Positions 43,171 through 52,029 of a DNA stretch of 64,000 bases are shown here, in pieces. The first letter of the stretch is position 1. Every line of letters begins with the position of its first letter. The notes below the pieces were generated by a model. The model did no database searches, was not told the DNA's origin, and worked only from the letters and a program-made list of their open reading frames with translations. Source of the DNA: an uncultured Muribaculaceae bacterium (GTDB lineage: Bacteria; Bacteroidota; Bacteroidia; Bacteroidales; Muribaculaceae); NCBI GenBank assembly GCA_910583675.1, contig CAJTYH010000012.1, positions 1 through 64,000 of the forward strand, in the 5' to 3' direction. Both the position numbers and the translations under genes were made by a program.

Positions 43171-44466
43171 ATGAATGAGCATACCTCCGATCTTCTGAAA
43201 TTTCTGGATGATTCCCCATGCAATTTCCTTGCAGTCAAGAACCTCCGTTCACGCCTTGATGCGCTTGGTTTCCGTGAGCTGAATCTGTCTGACAGTTGGG
43301 TCATAGAACCGGGTGGGCGGTATTATGTAGTGAAGAATCATTCGGCGATATTCGCGTTCGTGGCCGGTATAGGTAAGCCTGAGGATGGCTTCAAGATCAT
43401 CAGCGCACATTCCGATTCGCCGGGCTTCCGTGTAAAGCCGAATTGCGAAATGGTTATGTCAGGCAATGTGATGAAGCTGAATACCGAGGTCTATGGCGGC
43501 CCGATCCTCTATACATGGTTTGACCGCCCGTTGTCGCTTGCCGGACGCGTCATGCTGCGTGGAAAGTCTGCCCTTTCCCCCGTCACGAGATTTGTCAGAT
43601 TTGCGCGTCCGCTTCTCGTCATACCGCATCTCGCTATACATTTCAACAGATCTGTCAATGATGGAAATCCGTTGTCAAAACAGCGTGACATGCTGCCGGT
43701 GATGGCCGTCCTTTCAGAGCCGGGAGAGGCCAAAGGTTATATCCTTAACCTTGTCGCAAAGGAACTTGGGGTTAATCCAGACCAGATCCTGGATTATGAT
43801 TTGACACTGTATGACACGACCCCTGCATGCCTGTTGGGTGCAAATGACGAGTTTATATCTTCAGGACGAATAGACGATCTCGAGATGGTGCATTGTGCCT
43901 TTGTCGCCTTGACGGAAAGTGCCGGATCAATCCAGAAGATGACACGCGTGATGGCAGTGTTCGACAATGAGGAAACCGGATCCGGAACCAAGCAGGGTGC
44001 AGGATCTCCTGTGCTTCGCGATATATTGGAGCGTGTGAACATAGCCCTCGGGGGGAATGCTGAGACGTTCTCCCGTGCTGTTGCCAATTCCTTCATGGTA
44101 TCGGCAGACAACGGGCATGCCATTCACCCGAACTATGAGAGCAAACAAGACCCGACAAACCACCCCGTACCCGGAAAGGGGCCTGTGATAAAGATCAACG
44201 CCAACTGCAAGTACATGACGGATGCCGATTCGGCTGCCGTGTTCAAGACGATATGCGAGGAAGCCAAGGTACCTGTACAGATGTTCGTGAACCATAGCGA
44301 TGTAGCCGGCGGATCCACCCTCGGCAACATACTTACTTCCAACATCCCATTGCGTGGCGTTGACATGGGTGCTCCACAGTGGGCTATGCATTCCTGTCGC
44401 GAGACCGCTGCCGTGGCCGATCATCTGTATACGATCCGGGCGTTCAGCAGGTTTTATACCTGTTGA
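43171..44466 (+). CDS. M18 family aminopeptidase
   Basis: Zinc aminopeptidase (aspartyl aminopeptidase family), 431 residues from ATG 43171 (MNEHTSDLLKFLDD); a TTG 30 bp earlier would overlap the previous gene. Metal-ligand motifs are SAHSDSPGFRVKP near residue 74, FDNEETGSGTKQGAGSP near 270 and MVSADNGHAIHPNY. The C-terminal HSDVAGGSTLGNI and MHSCRETAA carry the last ligand His. Substrate is probably peptides with acidic N-termini. Its 3' end overlaps the convergent symporter gene by 13 bp. Confidence 0.93.
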   Translation: MNEHTSDLLKFLDDSPCNFLAVKNLRSRLDALGFRELNLSDSWVIEPGGRYYVVKNHSAIFAFVAGIGKPEDGFKIISAHSDSPGFRVKPNCEMVMSGNVMKLNTEVYGGPILYTWFDRPLSLAGRVMLRGKSALSPVTRFVRFARPLLVIPHLAIHFNRSVNDGNPLSKQRDMLPVMAVLSEPGEAKGYILNLVAKELGVNPDQILDYDLTLYDTTPACLLGANDEFISSGRIDDLEMVHCAFVALTESAGSIQKMTRVMAVFDNEETGSGTKQGAGSPVLRDILERVNIALGGNAETFSRAVANSFMVSADNGHAIHPNYESKQDPTNHPVPGKGPVIKINANCKYMTDADSAAVFKTICEEAKVPVQMFVNHSDVAGGSTLGNILTSNIPLRGVDMGAPQWAMHSCRETAAVADHLYTIRAFSRFYTC

Positions 44467-45713
44467 GTCTCAGGACGATTCTTTTTCCCGAAAAAGTGGC
44501 CTATTATTATGGCTATCGAACCGTCGCCTGTCACATTGCAGGCTGTGCCGAACGAATCCATTGCGATATAAAGGGCGATCATAAGCGCGCAGTCACTTTC
44601 CGAGAAGCCAAGCATGGATGTGAAGAGACCCAATGCGGCCATTACCGCTCCTCCCGGTACGCCTGGTGCGGCTATTATGGTTATGCCGAGCATGGCGATG
44701 AACCCCGCGAACATCCCCGTGTCATATGCCATTCCGTGGGTTATCATCAGTGCCAGTGCGCATGCCACAAGTTTCAGCGTGCTCCCCGACATATGGATTG
44801 TGGCACACAACGGCACGGTGAACCCTGCCACGTCCTTGTCGACCCCCATTGCGATTGTCTGCCTGAGGGTGACAGGGATCGTGGCGGCAGAGGATTGTGT
44901 GCCCAGCGCTGTGAAATATGCTGGCATCATCTTCCATAAAAGTTTCAACGGGTTGCGGGTACTTCCGGAAAATGGTGCGGCTATGCAATATTGAAGCAAC
45001 AGCACAAGGACATGTAGCGCGAAGATTACCGCGATGATTTTAAGGAAAGTGTTAAGTATGGAGGTCACTTCACCAGTCACCGTCATATTCAGGAATATGC
45101 CGAAGATATAAAGGGGAAGAAGAGGTATGATGGCTCTTTCAATCACTTTCATTACAATTGCGCGGAATTCATCAAGCAGTTTCTTCATGACAGTGCCTGA
45201 TGTCAGGAACGCGCATCCTAGCCCGAGGATAAACGCAGCCAGCAATGCCGAAATCACAGGCATGACAGCGGGCATCTCTATCGTGAAATAGGGGGAGACC
45301 TGTACGGCGGCTTCAATGTCTGCTACGTATTCTGTCGGTGATATCATACCGGGAAAGAAAATGATGCCTGTAAAATAAGAAAGGAAACCGGCACCGAGGG
45401 TGAAGAGGTATGCTATCGTCGCCGTGGCCACCAGCATTTTGCCGGCTTGCTTGCCTATGTCTGCGATGGCCGGAGCAACGAATCCGAGTATTATCAACGG
45501 TATTGTGAATCCAAGGAACTGGCTGAATATGGCATTGAACGTGGCAAAGCAACGCGTAAGCCATAGTGGGCATATCATTCCGGCTCCTATTCCAAGCACA
45601 ATGGCGATCAGGATGCGGGGCAGCAATCCGGCCCGTTTCCACCATGGTAGACGTTCGGATGAGGCAGGGTGTTTCATCTGTTTGTTTTCGGGGTTGGAAA
45701 GTGGCTTTTTCAT
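44454..45713 (-). CDS. dicarboxylate/amino acid:cation symporter (DAACS family)
   Basis: Sodium- or proton-coupled uptake of glutamate, aspartate, serine or C4-dicarboxylates; the substrate is not decidable. 419 residues with about 8 helices and two hairpins, with SSAATIPVTLRQ (HP1 serine-rich tip), GSTLKLVACALAL, APGVPGGAVMAALG (HP2) and FGTACNVTGDGSIA (TM8 substrate and cation site). ATG 45713 is chosen because the -7 element ends at 45728, so the longer frame from 45731 (TTG) cannot be transcribed intact. The gene overlaps the M18 gene tail-to-tail by 13 bp. Confidence 0.9.
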   Translation of the reverse strand: MKKPLSNPENKQMKHPASSERLPWWKRAGLLPRILIAIVLGIGAGMICPLWLTRCFATFNAIFSQFLGFTIPLIILGFVAPAIADIGKQAGKMLVATATIAYLFTLGAGFLSYFTGIIFFPGMISPTEYVADIEAAVQVSPYFTIEMPAVMPVISALLAAFILGLGCAFLTSGTVMKKLLDEFRAIVMKVIERAIIPLLPLYIFGIFLNMTVTGEVTSILNTFLKIIAVIFALHVLVLLLQYCIAAPFSGSTRNPLKLLWKMMPAYFTALGTQSSAATIPVTLRQTIAMGVDKDVAGFTVPLCATIHMSGSTLKLVACALALMITHGMAYDTGMFAGFIAMLGITIIAAPGVPGGAVMAALGLFTSMLGFSESDCALMIALYIAMDSFGTACNVTGDGSIAIIIGHFFGKKNRPETQQV

Positions 45714-45727
45714 GGTCGTGTTTGTCT

Positions 45728-45760
45728 GCAAATATAGTCATTGCTTTCTACAATAACAAA
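45728..45760 (-). promoter_or_regulatory. promoter of the symporter gene
   Basis: The minus strand reads TTTG (45757-45760), 20 nt, TATATTTGC (45728-45736): a full -33/-7 match. The predicted start near 45722 leaves a leader of about 9 nt before ATG 45713. Confidence 0.82.
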
Positions 45761-45850
45761 CCAGCCGGGAATAAATGGAATAAATGAGGTGCGGGTGAAC
45801 ATTGTGATGTGAGGGATGTTATACGCATATAAACTAAATTGTAAAAAAAT

Positions 45851-46477
45851 ATGAAAAGTCTTTCTTTGCTCGTTTGTGCCGCGGCAGTGTGTGGTGTGGC
45901 TCTGACTTCATGTAATTCACGTGCAAAACTGGCGCAATCCATTCAAGGGGAGTGGACGAGCAATCCGGAAAAGCTATTGGATACAGGGGCTGCACAGGCA
46001 ACTGCGGTGCGTGTACTTGAATTTACGCGTGGAACTACCGATACGGAAGGTTCCATTACGATGAGCGCTCTTGTGACAGTGGAAAACACAATGCCATTCA
46101 ATGACTCCATACAGACGCCTCTTACCATATCCGCGAGCGGGACGGCTACTATAACAGGAGTATATCAGGCCAAGGATGACGACGAGCTGATGATCAGCCT
46201 TGATGCTACATCCATGTCAACCCAGGTGGATCCCGAAGGTGTGGTGCTGAATTACAATGTGGCGACTGAGGAATCGGGAGCTGCCGCAGCCAAGCTCAAG
46301 CCAGCTGCTGTTATCCTTGCCACCCAACAGATAAACCGTGCCGCCCAGAATCTCTTTACGAATGTCCATGAGATAGATGACATAAAGGTCAATGGTAACC
46401 TCATGAAGTGCGAGATCGGGCATAAGGATCTTGTCTTTTCGCGGGAATCGGCTGTGGCACCGTCTGTCACGAAATGA
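45851..46477 (+). CDS. lipoprotein of unknown function
   Basis: A 208-residue protein with a lipoprotein signal: MKSLSLLVCAAAVCGVALTS followed by Cys21, so it is a lipid-anchored envelope protein. The mature part opens with AKLAQSIQGEWTSNPEKL, similar in style to the lipocalin-like lipoproteins of Bacteroidetes, and continues with predicted beta strands. I do not recognise a named family. A weak -7 element (TAAATTGT) precedes it. It stands alone between the divergent symporter and dus. Confidence 0.75.
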   Translation: MKSLSLLVCAAAVCGVALTSCNSRAKLAQSIQGEWTSNPEKLLDTGAAQATAVRVLEFTRGTTDTEGSITMSALVTVENTMPFNDSIQTPLTISASGTATITGVYQAKDDDELMISLDATSMSTQVDPEGVVLNYNVATEESGAAAAKLKPAAVILATQQINRAAQNLFTNVHEIDDIKVNGNLMKCEIGHKDLVFSRESAVAPSVTK

Positions 46478-46555
46478 TTGTCATGGGGATATGTAGAGGG
46501 CGATAAATGCCCGTGGTCGGTGGGACGCATGTTTTAGCTTTTCCCTGAAAATACT

Positions 46556-46564
46556 TAATTTTGC
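46556..46564 (+). promoter_or_regulatory. -7 element just upstream of dus
   Basis: TAATTTTGC is an exact match, with only TTTA at the -33 position. Transcription would begin at about 46569-46572, at or next to the annotated ATG 46571. Confidence 0.55.
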
Positions 46565-46570
46565 CGGTGA

Positions 46571-47524
46571 ATGAAAGAAAGTGGCAATATAACCGGCTTT
46601 AGACTTATGACGGCGCCTCTGCAAGGATTCACGGAGGCGCCGTTCCGTCATTTTCATGCAGAAATCTATGGTTCAGGTCATGATAAGGTAACCTATTTTT
46701 CGCCGTTCGTAAGGATCGAGAAGGGGGAAGTACGCAAGCGCGATATCCGCGACATATCTTCTTGGCTCAACCAGAATCATTGTCTAATTCCTCAGGTTAT
46801 CGCAGAGGGAGAGGAGGAGTTCCGTATGCTTGTAGAGAGTGTCAAGGCGTTGGGGTATGACTGTGTGGATCTCAATGCCGGTTGTCCGTTTGTGCCGCAG
46901 GTGCGAAAGGGGAGGGGAGCCGGGTTGCTTGGACATCCTGAGCGGTTTGCCGGGATTGCTGACGTGATGCGTTCCTTTCCGGATATGTCTTTTTCAATAA
47001 AGATGAGGCTCGGCATAGAGTCTCCGGATGAGTGGAGAGGGTTGTGCGGTTTGATCAATTCGATGGATCTGAGACATGTGACCTTGCATCCTCGGACTGC
47101 CGTGCAGCAATACGGGGGATCGCTTTACATGGATCGCTTCAAGGAATTCTGTGGTGAGATCCGCCATCCCGTAGTTTTCAATGGAGAGATTGCGACACCC
47201 GGCGACATCCGACGCATACGTGATGATTTTCCTGGTCTGCAGGGCGTAATGGCGGGGCGTGGATTGCTGCGGTGCCCGTCGCTTTTTGCTGAATACTCTT
47301 CCGGGGTTGATTGGGACGAGAGGATGATGCGCCTCAGGATAATTGAGCTGCACCGAAAGATCTTTGAACATTATTCCTCCGTGCTTTGCGGAGATGCGCA
47401 AGTCCTTGCCAAGATTAAGCCGCTTTGGGAATATCTCGGGAATCGCTTTCCTAAAAAACAGGTCAAGGCGGTTGTCAAATCCCGCAATCTGTCAACATAT
47501 ATTTCATCCGTTGAAAAACTTTAA
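46571..47524 (+). CDS. dus: tRNA-dihydrouridine synthase
   Basis: FMN enzyme that reduces uridines in the tRNA D-loop, 317 residues. TAPLQGFTEAPFRHFHAEI is the N-terminal FMN motif, LNAGCPFVPQVRKGRGAGLL carries the catalytic Cys near residue 100, and IKMRLGI, VTLHPRTAVQQYGGS and GVMAGRGLL are further Dus blocks. A later ATG (46607, residue 13) directly precedes the conserved core and might be the true start, because the promoter -7 element sits only 6 bp before ATG 46571. Which Dus subfamily cannot be told. Confidence 0.92.
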   Translation: MKESGNITGFRLMTAPLQGFTEAPFRHFHAEIYGSGHDKVTYFSPFVRIEKGEVRKRDIRDISSWLNQNHCLIPQVIAEGEEEFRMLVESVKALGYDCVDLNAGCPFVPQVRKGRGAGLLGHPERFAGIADVMRSFPDMSFSIKMRLGIESPDEWRGLCGLINSMDLRHVTLHPRTAVQQYGGSLYMDRFKEFCGEIRHPVVFNGEIATPGDIRRIRDDFPGLQGVMAGRGLLRCPSLFAEYSSGVDWDERMMRLRIIELHRKIFEHYSSVLCGDAQVLAKIKPLWEYLGNRFPKKQVKAVVKSRNLSTYISSVEKL

Positions 47525-47561
47525 CGCGGTCGTTTCTTAAGGCGAATCGTGGGAAAATTCG

Positions 47562-47570
47562 TATCTTTGC
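47562..47570 (+). promoter_or_regulatory. -7 element for fumarase-gpmI
   Basis: TATCTTTGC, an exact TAnnTTTG match, 43 bp before the fumarase ATG. The -33 box is not clear. Confidence 0.55.
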
Positions 47571-47612
47571 AGATATAAAGCCAACAGCTGACAACACAAC
47601 AAAATATTAGAT

Positions 47613-49262
47613 ATGGCAACTAAACCGTTTCACTATCAGGAAATGTTCCCGCTTGGGCCTGATACGACAGAGTATTACCACCTTACATCCGAATATGTAA
47701 AGACGGAGAACTGGGGTGGACATGAATTTCTGGTTGTTGATCCCGAAGCTCTTACCGTTCTGGCACGTCAGGCCACGCATGACAACGCTTTCATGCTTCG
47801 TCGTGAACACAACCGGATGGTAGCAAAGATACTTTCTGATCCCGAGGCTTCGGACAACGACAAGTTCGTGGCTCTCACTATGCTCCGCAATGCCGAAGTC
47901 GCAGCCAAGGGACAACTTCCTTTTTGCCAGGACACCGGCACGGCCATCATCCATGGTGAGAAAGGACAACTCGTTTATACGGGGGGTAACGATGAGGAGA
48001 AGCTTTCCAAGGGCGTGTATGATACGTATACCACCGACAATCTGCGATACTCGCAGAACGCTCCCCTCAACATGTATGACGAGGTGAACACCGGTTGCAA
48101 CCTTCCTGCTCAGATCGATATACATGCCACTGAGGGCAATGAATATCATTTCGTCTTTGTTGCAAAAGGTGGAGGTTCGGCAAACAAGACATATCTCTAT
48201 CAGGAGACCAAGGCGATAATAAATCCCAAGACCCTTGTGCCTTTCCTCGTAGAGAAGATGAAGACACTCGGCACGGCGGCATGTCCTCCATATCATATTG
48301 CTTTCGTTATCGGAGGCACCTCGGCTGAGAAGAACCTCGAGACTGTAAAGAAAGCCTCCATAAAATATTATGACAACCTGCCTACCAAGGGCAACGAATA
48401 CGGCCATGCTTTCCGCGACATAGAGCTTGAGAACGAGCTTAAGAAGGCGAGCGAGCAGATAGGTCTCGGCGCACAGTTCGGTGGCAAGTATTTCGCGCAC
48501 GACATACGTGTTATCCGTCTTCCACGCCATGGTGCGTCATGCCCCATCGGTATGGGTGTGAGTTGTTCCGCCGACCGCAATATCAAGGCAAAGATCAACA
48601 AAGAAGGTCTCTGGCTTGAGAAGCTTGATGCCAACCCCGGTGAATTGATCCCCGAGGAGCTTCGCAAGGAGGGTGAAGGCGATGTTGTGAAGATCGACCT
48701 CAACCGTCCAATGAGCGAGGTGCTTGCCGAACTTGACAAATTCCCCGTGGCAACGCGTCTTAGCCTTAATGGCACCATCATCGTGGGTCGTGACATAGCG
48801 CATGCCAAGATCAAGGAACGCCTTGACGCAGGCGAACCGATGCCGGAGTACCTTAAGAATCATCCGATCTATTACGCCGGCCCGGCAAAGACACCGGCTG
48901 GCATGGCTTCCGGTTCTTTCGGGCCGACTACAGCCGGCCGCATGGATCCGTATGTAGACCAGTTCCAGAAAGCGGGTGGTTCCATGATAATGATCGCCAA
49001 AGGCAACCGCAGCCAGCAGGTGACGGATGCGTGCAAGGCCAATGGAGGCTTCTATCTCGGCAGCATCGGAGGCCCTGCCGCCATACTTGCCAAGGATTCC
49101 ATAAAGAAAGTGGAACTTCTGGAGTATCCCGAACTCGGCATGGAGGCAATCTGGAAAATAGAAGTGGAAAACTTCCCTGCATTCATTCTTGTTGACAACA
49201 AGGGCAACGATTTCTTCAAGCAGATCCAGCAGCATTGTGCCGGATGCCCTGTAAACAAATAA
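47613..49262 (+). CDS. fumarate hydratase, class I (iron-sulfur)
   Basis: Interconverts fumarate and malate with a [4Fe-4S] cluster; in these anaerobes it acts in the reductive branch to succinate. 549 residues is the single-chain class I form (FumA/FumB type) with an alpha part (N-terminal about 320 residues, PFCQDTGTAIIHGEKG with the first cluster Cys) and beta part (GGPAAILAKDSIKKVELLEY and TPAGMASGSFGPTTAGRMD). GCNLPAQIDI and MGVSCSADRNIKAKIN supply other cluster-ligand regions. It begins the unit with gpmI. Confidence 0.94.
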   Translation: MATKPFHYQEMFPLGPDTTEYYHLTSEYVKTENWGGHEFLVVDPEALTVLARQATHDNAFMLRREHNRMVAKILSDPEASDNDKFVALTMLRNAEVAAKGQLPFCQDTGTAIIHGEKGQLVYTGGNDEEKLSKGVYDTYTTDNLRYSQNAPLNMYDEVNTGCNLPAQIDIHATEGNEYHFVFVAKGGGSANKTYLYQETKAIINPKTLVPFLVEKMKTLGTAACPPYHIAFVIGGTSAEKNLETVKKASIKYYDNLPTKGNEYGHAFRDIELENELKKASEQIGLGAQFGGKYFAHDIRVIRLPRHGASCPIGMGVSCSADRNIKAKINKEGLWLEKLDANPGELIPEELRKEGEGDVVKIDLNRPMSEVLAELDKFPVATRLSLNGTIIVGRDIAHAKIKERLDAGEPMPEYLKNHPIYYAGPAKTPAGMASGSFGPTTAGRMDPYVDQFQKAGGSMIMIAKGNRSQQVTDACKANGGFYLGSIGGPAAILAKDSIKKVELLEYPELGMEAIWKIEVENFPAFILVDNKGNDFFKQIQQHCAGCPVNK

Positions 49263-49276
49263 AAATCTTTTATCAT

Positions 49277-50794
49277 ATGCCACATAAAGCATTACTTATG
49301 ATCCTTGACGGGTGGGGCATCGGCAACCACTCAAAGAGCGACGCCATATACAGCGCCCATCCTGAATATTGGAAATACCTGATCGATAACTACCCCCATT
49401 CCGAGCTGCAGGCTTCCGGCGAGAATGTCGGATTGCCCGACGGTCAGATGGGCAACTCGGAGGTTGGTCACCTGAACATCGGTGCTGGTCGCGTCGTATA
49501 TCAGGATCTTGTGAAAATAAACAAGGCGATTTCAAGTGGCTCCATTATGGAGAATCCCGAGATCAAAAGCGCATTCTCGTATGCCAAGGAAAATGGCAAG
49601 GCGCTCCATTTGATGGGACTTACCTCCAATGGAGGCGTACACTCCTCATTCGAGCACATTTTTGCCCTCTGCGACATTGCAAAGGCTTACGGCCTTGAAA
49701 AGGTATACATCCATTGTTTCATGGACGGACGCGACACTGATCCCCGTTCAGGAAAAGGTTTTATCGAAGAACTTACACGCCATTGCGAGCAGAGCGCGGG
49801 AGTTGTGGCATCCATTATAGGTCGTTACTATGCAATGGATCGCGACAAGCGTTGGGATCGTGTGAAGGTAGCATACGATCTTCTTGTAAAGGGTGAAGGC
49901 AAGCAGGCTACCGACATGGTCAAGGCCATGCAGGAGAGCTACGACGATGATGTGACGGATGAATTTGTAAAGCCCATCAACAACTCCACGGTAGACGGCA
50001 CCATCAAGCCTGACGACGCAGTGATATTCTTCAACTACCGTAACGACCGTGCAAAGGAGCTGACGGTGGTGCTTACTCAGCATGACATGCCAGAAGAGGG
50101 TATGACTACCATCCCCGGTCTCCAGTACTACTGCATGACACCCTATGACGCATCGTTCACTGGCGTACATATCCTTTTCCCGAAAGAAAACGTGCACAAT
50201 ACCATAGGCGAGTACCTTTCAAAACTTCACAAGACACAGTTGCACATTGCCGAGACTGAGAAGTACGCTCATGTGACATTCTTCTTCAACGGTGGCCGCG
50301 AAGCGGCATTTGAAGGTGAAGACCGCATACTGGTGCCCTCTCCAAAGGTTGCCACCTATGACTTGAAGCCGGAGATGAGCGCATATGAAGTGAAAGACAA
50401 GCTCGTTGAAGCCATAAACAGCAACAAGTACGACTTCATCGTTGTGAATTTCGCCAATGGCGATATGGTGGGTCACACCGGTGTCTATGATGCGATAGAA
50501 AAAGCTGTGAAGGCAGTGGACGATTGTGTAAAGGCCACCATAGAAGCTGCCAAGGCCAACGATTATGAGGCAATAATCATTGCAGACCATGGCAATGCAG
50601 ACAATGCGATCAATGCCGATGGCACGCCTAACACGGCTCACTCCCTCAATCCTGTGCCGTGCGTGTATGTTACCGCAGACAAGAATGCTAAGGTAGAGAA
50701 CGGTATCCTGGCTGACGTGGCTCCCACGATTCTTCATATCATGGGTGTCGAGCAACCAGCTGAGATGACCGGTCACAATCTTGTGAAACCGTAA
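49277..50794 (+). CDS. gpmI: 2,3-bisphosphoglycerate-independent phosphoglycerate mutase
   Basis: Converts 3- to 2-phosphoglycerate in glycolysis with two manganese ions; 505 residues from the ATG 14 bp after fumarase (MPHKALLMILDGWGIG). The frame continues upstream through the fumarase stop region without similarity. The phospho-acceptor Ser is in MGNSEVGHLNIGAGR near residue 63; CFMDGRDTDPRSG, NYRNDRAKELT, TFFFNGG, and IIADHGNADN with TAHSLNPVP are metal and substrate sites. Confidence 0.96.
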   Translation: MPHKALLMILDGWGIGNHSKSDAIYSAHPEYWKYLIDNYPHSELQASGENVGLPDGQMGNSEVGHLNIGAGRVVYQDLVKINKAISSGSIMENPEIKSAFSYAKENGKALHLMGLTSNGGVHSSFEHIFALCDIAKAYGLEKVYIHCFMDGRDTDPRSGKGFIEELTRHCEQSAGVVASIIGRYYAMDRDKRWDRVKVAYDLLVKGEGKQATDMVKAMQESYDDDVTDEFVKPINNSTVDGTIKPDDAVIFFNYRNDRAKELTVVLTQHDMPEEGMTTIPGLQYYCMTPYDASFTGVHILFPKENVHNTIGEYLSKLHKTQLHIAETEKYAHVTFFFNGGREAAFEGEDRILVPSPKVATYDLKPEMSAYEVKDKLVEAINSNKYDFIVVNFANGDMVGHTGVYDAIEKAVKAVDDCVKATIEAAKANDYEAIIIADHGNADNAINADGTPNTAHSLNPVPCVYVTADKNAKVENGILADVAPTILHIMGVEQPAEMTGHNLVKP

Positions 50795-50813
50795 AACGGC
50801 ATATCCGGATATT

Positions 50814-50857
50814 GTTTCCCGCAAGGGTCTGCCATACGGCGTTTCCTTGCGGGAAAC
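50814..50857 (+). terminator. terminator-like hairpin after gpmI
   Basis: A 13-bp perfect stem (50814-50826 with 50845-50857) lies 20 bp after the gpmI stop. It is followed by GTGTCTTC, so there is no clean T run. Confidence 0.6.
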
Positions 50858-50920
50858 GTGTCTTCAATTGATTGCCAATTACGATATTTGAATTGGTCAA
50901 CAAAATTAATGGAAAATACC

Positions 50921-50928
50921 TACCTTTG
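50921..50928 (+). promoter_or_regulatory. -7 element for the Yip1-like gene and smpB
   Basis: TACCTTTG, an exact match, 24 bp before the ATG. The TTG upstream is spaced at 24 nt, longer than the usual 20. Confidence 0.5.
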
Positions 50929-50951
50929 TCCTTCATTAAATTAGACAGCGG

Positions 50952-51557
50952 ATGAATGAGATATTGACCTATATGCGCAACATGCTTCAGTTGGTTTTCG
51001 CTCCGGCACGCGGATGGGAGGATCTTGAGGCCTCGGAACGCGGGATGTCGCCCAAGGCACAGGAGCGGGCAGCCTTGAGGTTGTATTACAGGTGTTTCCT
51101 CCCTGTGGCGGCCATATGCGCCCTCTCCAGTTTCGTGCGCCTGTTGTATGGCGACGGTGGAGGATGGCTCGGTTGCCTGCAATTGTCCATAGTTACTTTT
51201 GTGTCGCTTTTCCTTGCGGCGCAGGTGGCGAGATGGGCTATGGGACTTGCGATGCCGCGTCTGGTTTCGGAGGATCCGCGCAAACCGTCGGATGCCGACT
51301 GGCCTAAGTCGCGCGGACTTGAGATGATCTGTTACAGCCTGACGTTCATGGCTCTCGTATTCATGCTTGCCAATGTTGTAAAGGTCAAGATCACCCTTAT
51401 CGAGTTTCTGCCGTTTTATGTCGTCTTCATCATATGGAAAGGTTGGAGGTACGTCGGTGTGAGGGAGCATAACGTGGGGCTGTTCATGATAATGGAAACA
51501 GCCGCGATTGTCGGGAGTGTGTATCTGTGGTCTTTTTTCCTTAATGTAGTGATTTGA
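50952..51557 (+). CDS. Yip1-like multi-helix membrane protein
   Basis: A 201-residue protein with about five hydrophobic segments (roughly 48-64, 72-95, 125-145, 150-165, 178-198) and an N-terminal amphipathic part that reads LQLVFAPARGWEDLE, the usual start of bacterial Yip1/DUF1282-like proteins. The role is unknown. It precedes smpB by 4 bp and probably shares its transcript, though this need not mean a shared function. Confidence 0.7.
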   Translation: MNEILTYMRNMLQLVFAPARGWEDLEASERGMSPKAQERAALRLYYRCFLPVAAICALSSFVRLLYGDGGGWLGCLQLSIVTFVSLFLAAQVARWAMGLAMPRLVSEDPRKPSDADWPKSRGLEMICYSLTFMALVFMLANVVKVKITLIEFLPFYVVFIIWKGWRYVGVREHNVGLFMIMETAAIVGSVYLWSFFLNVVI

Positions 51558-51561
51558 GAAT

Positions 51562-52026
51562 ATGGAGAAAAAAATGAAATTCAAGGAGGTGAACATAAAG
51601 AACCGCCGTGCCACCTTCGATTACGCCATAGGAGATACATTTACTGCGGGGTTGGTGCTGACGGGTACTGAAATCAAGTCCATACGTCAAGGTAAGGCTT
51701 CCCTTGCAGATACTTTCTGTTATGTGAACAACGGGGAGGTATGGGTAAAGAACATGTACATAGCCGAGTATTTCTATGGCACGTACAACAACCATACCGA
51801 ACGACGCGACCGCAAGCTGTTGCTGAATCGCAAGGAAATAGAAAAACTGGGTAAGGATGGGAAAGAGGCGGGATTCTCGATCATACCGCTTCGTTTGTTC
51901 ATCAACGACCGTGGCTATGCCAAGCTCGTTATCGGTGTGGCACGTGGCAAGAAGGAATATGACAAGCGTCAGAGCCTACGTGAGCGCGACGACAAGCTTG
52001 CCATGGCACGTGCCATGATGAAATAA
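51562..52026 (+). CDS. smpB: SsrA-binding protein SmpB
   Basis: Binds tmRNA for rescue of stalled ribosomes; 154 residues, usual length. Core segments are NRRATFDYAIGDTFTAGLVL, GTEIKSIRQGKASLAD, NHTERRDRKLLLNRKEIEKL, LRLFINDRGYAKLVIGVARG and a C-terminal basic tail with KKEYDKRQSLRERDD. The tmRNA gene itself was not found in the window. It is convergent with the methyltransferase gene, with only 3 bp between stop codons. Confidence 0.96.
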   Translation: MEKKMKFKEVNIKNRRATFDYAIGDTFTAGLVLTGTEIKSIRQGKASLADTFCYVNNGEVWVKNMYIAEYFYGTYNNHTERRDRKLLLNRKEIEKLGKDGKEAGFSIIPLRLFINDRGYAKLVIGVARGKKEYDKRQSLRERDDKLAMARAMMK

Positions 52027-52029
52027 GGA

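Noticed and set aside
47613..48530. Long antisense open frame (307 codons) opposite fumarase
   Set aside because: It mirrors the codon pattern of the real gene, has no family features, and the plus strand encodes a complete class I fumarase.
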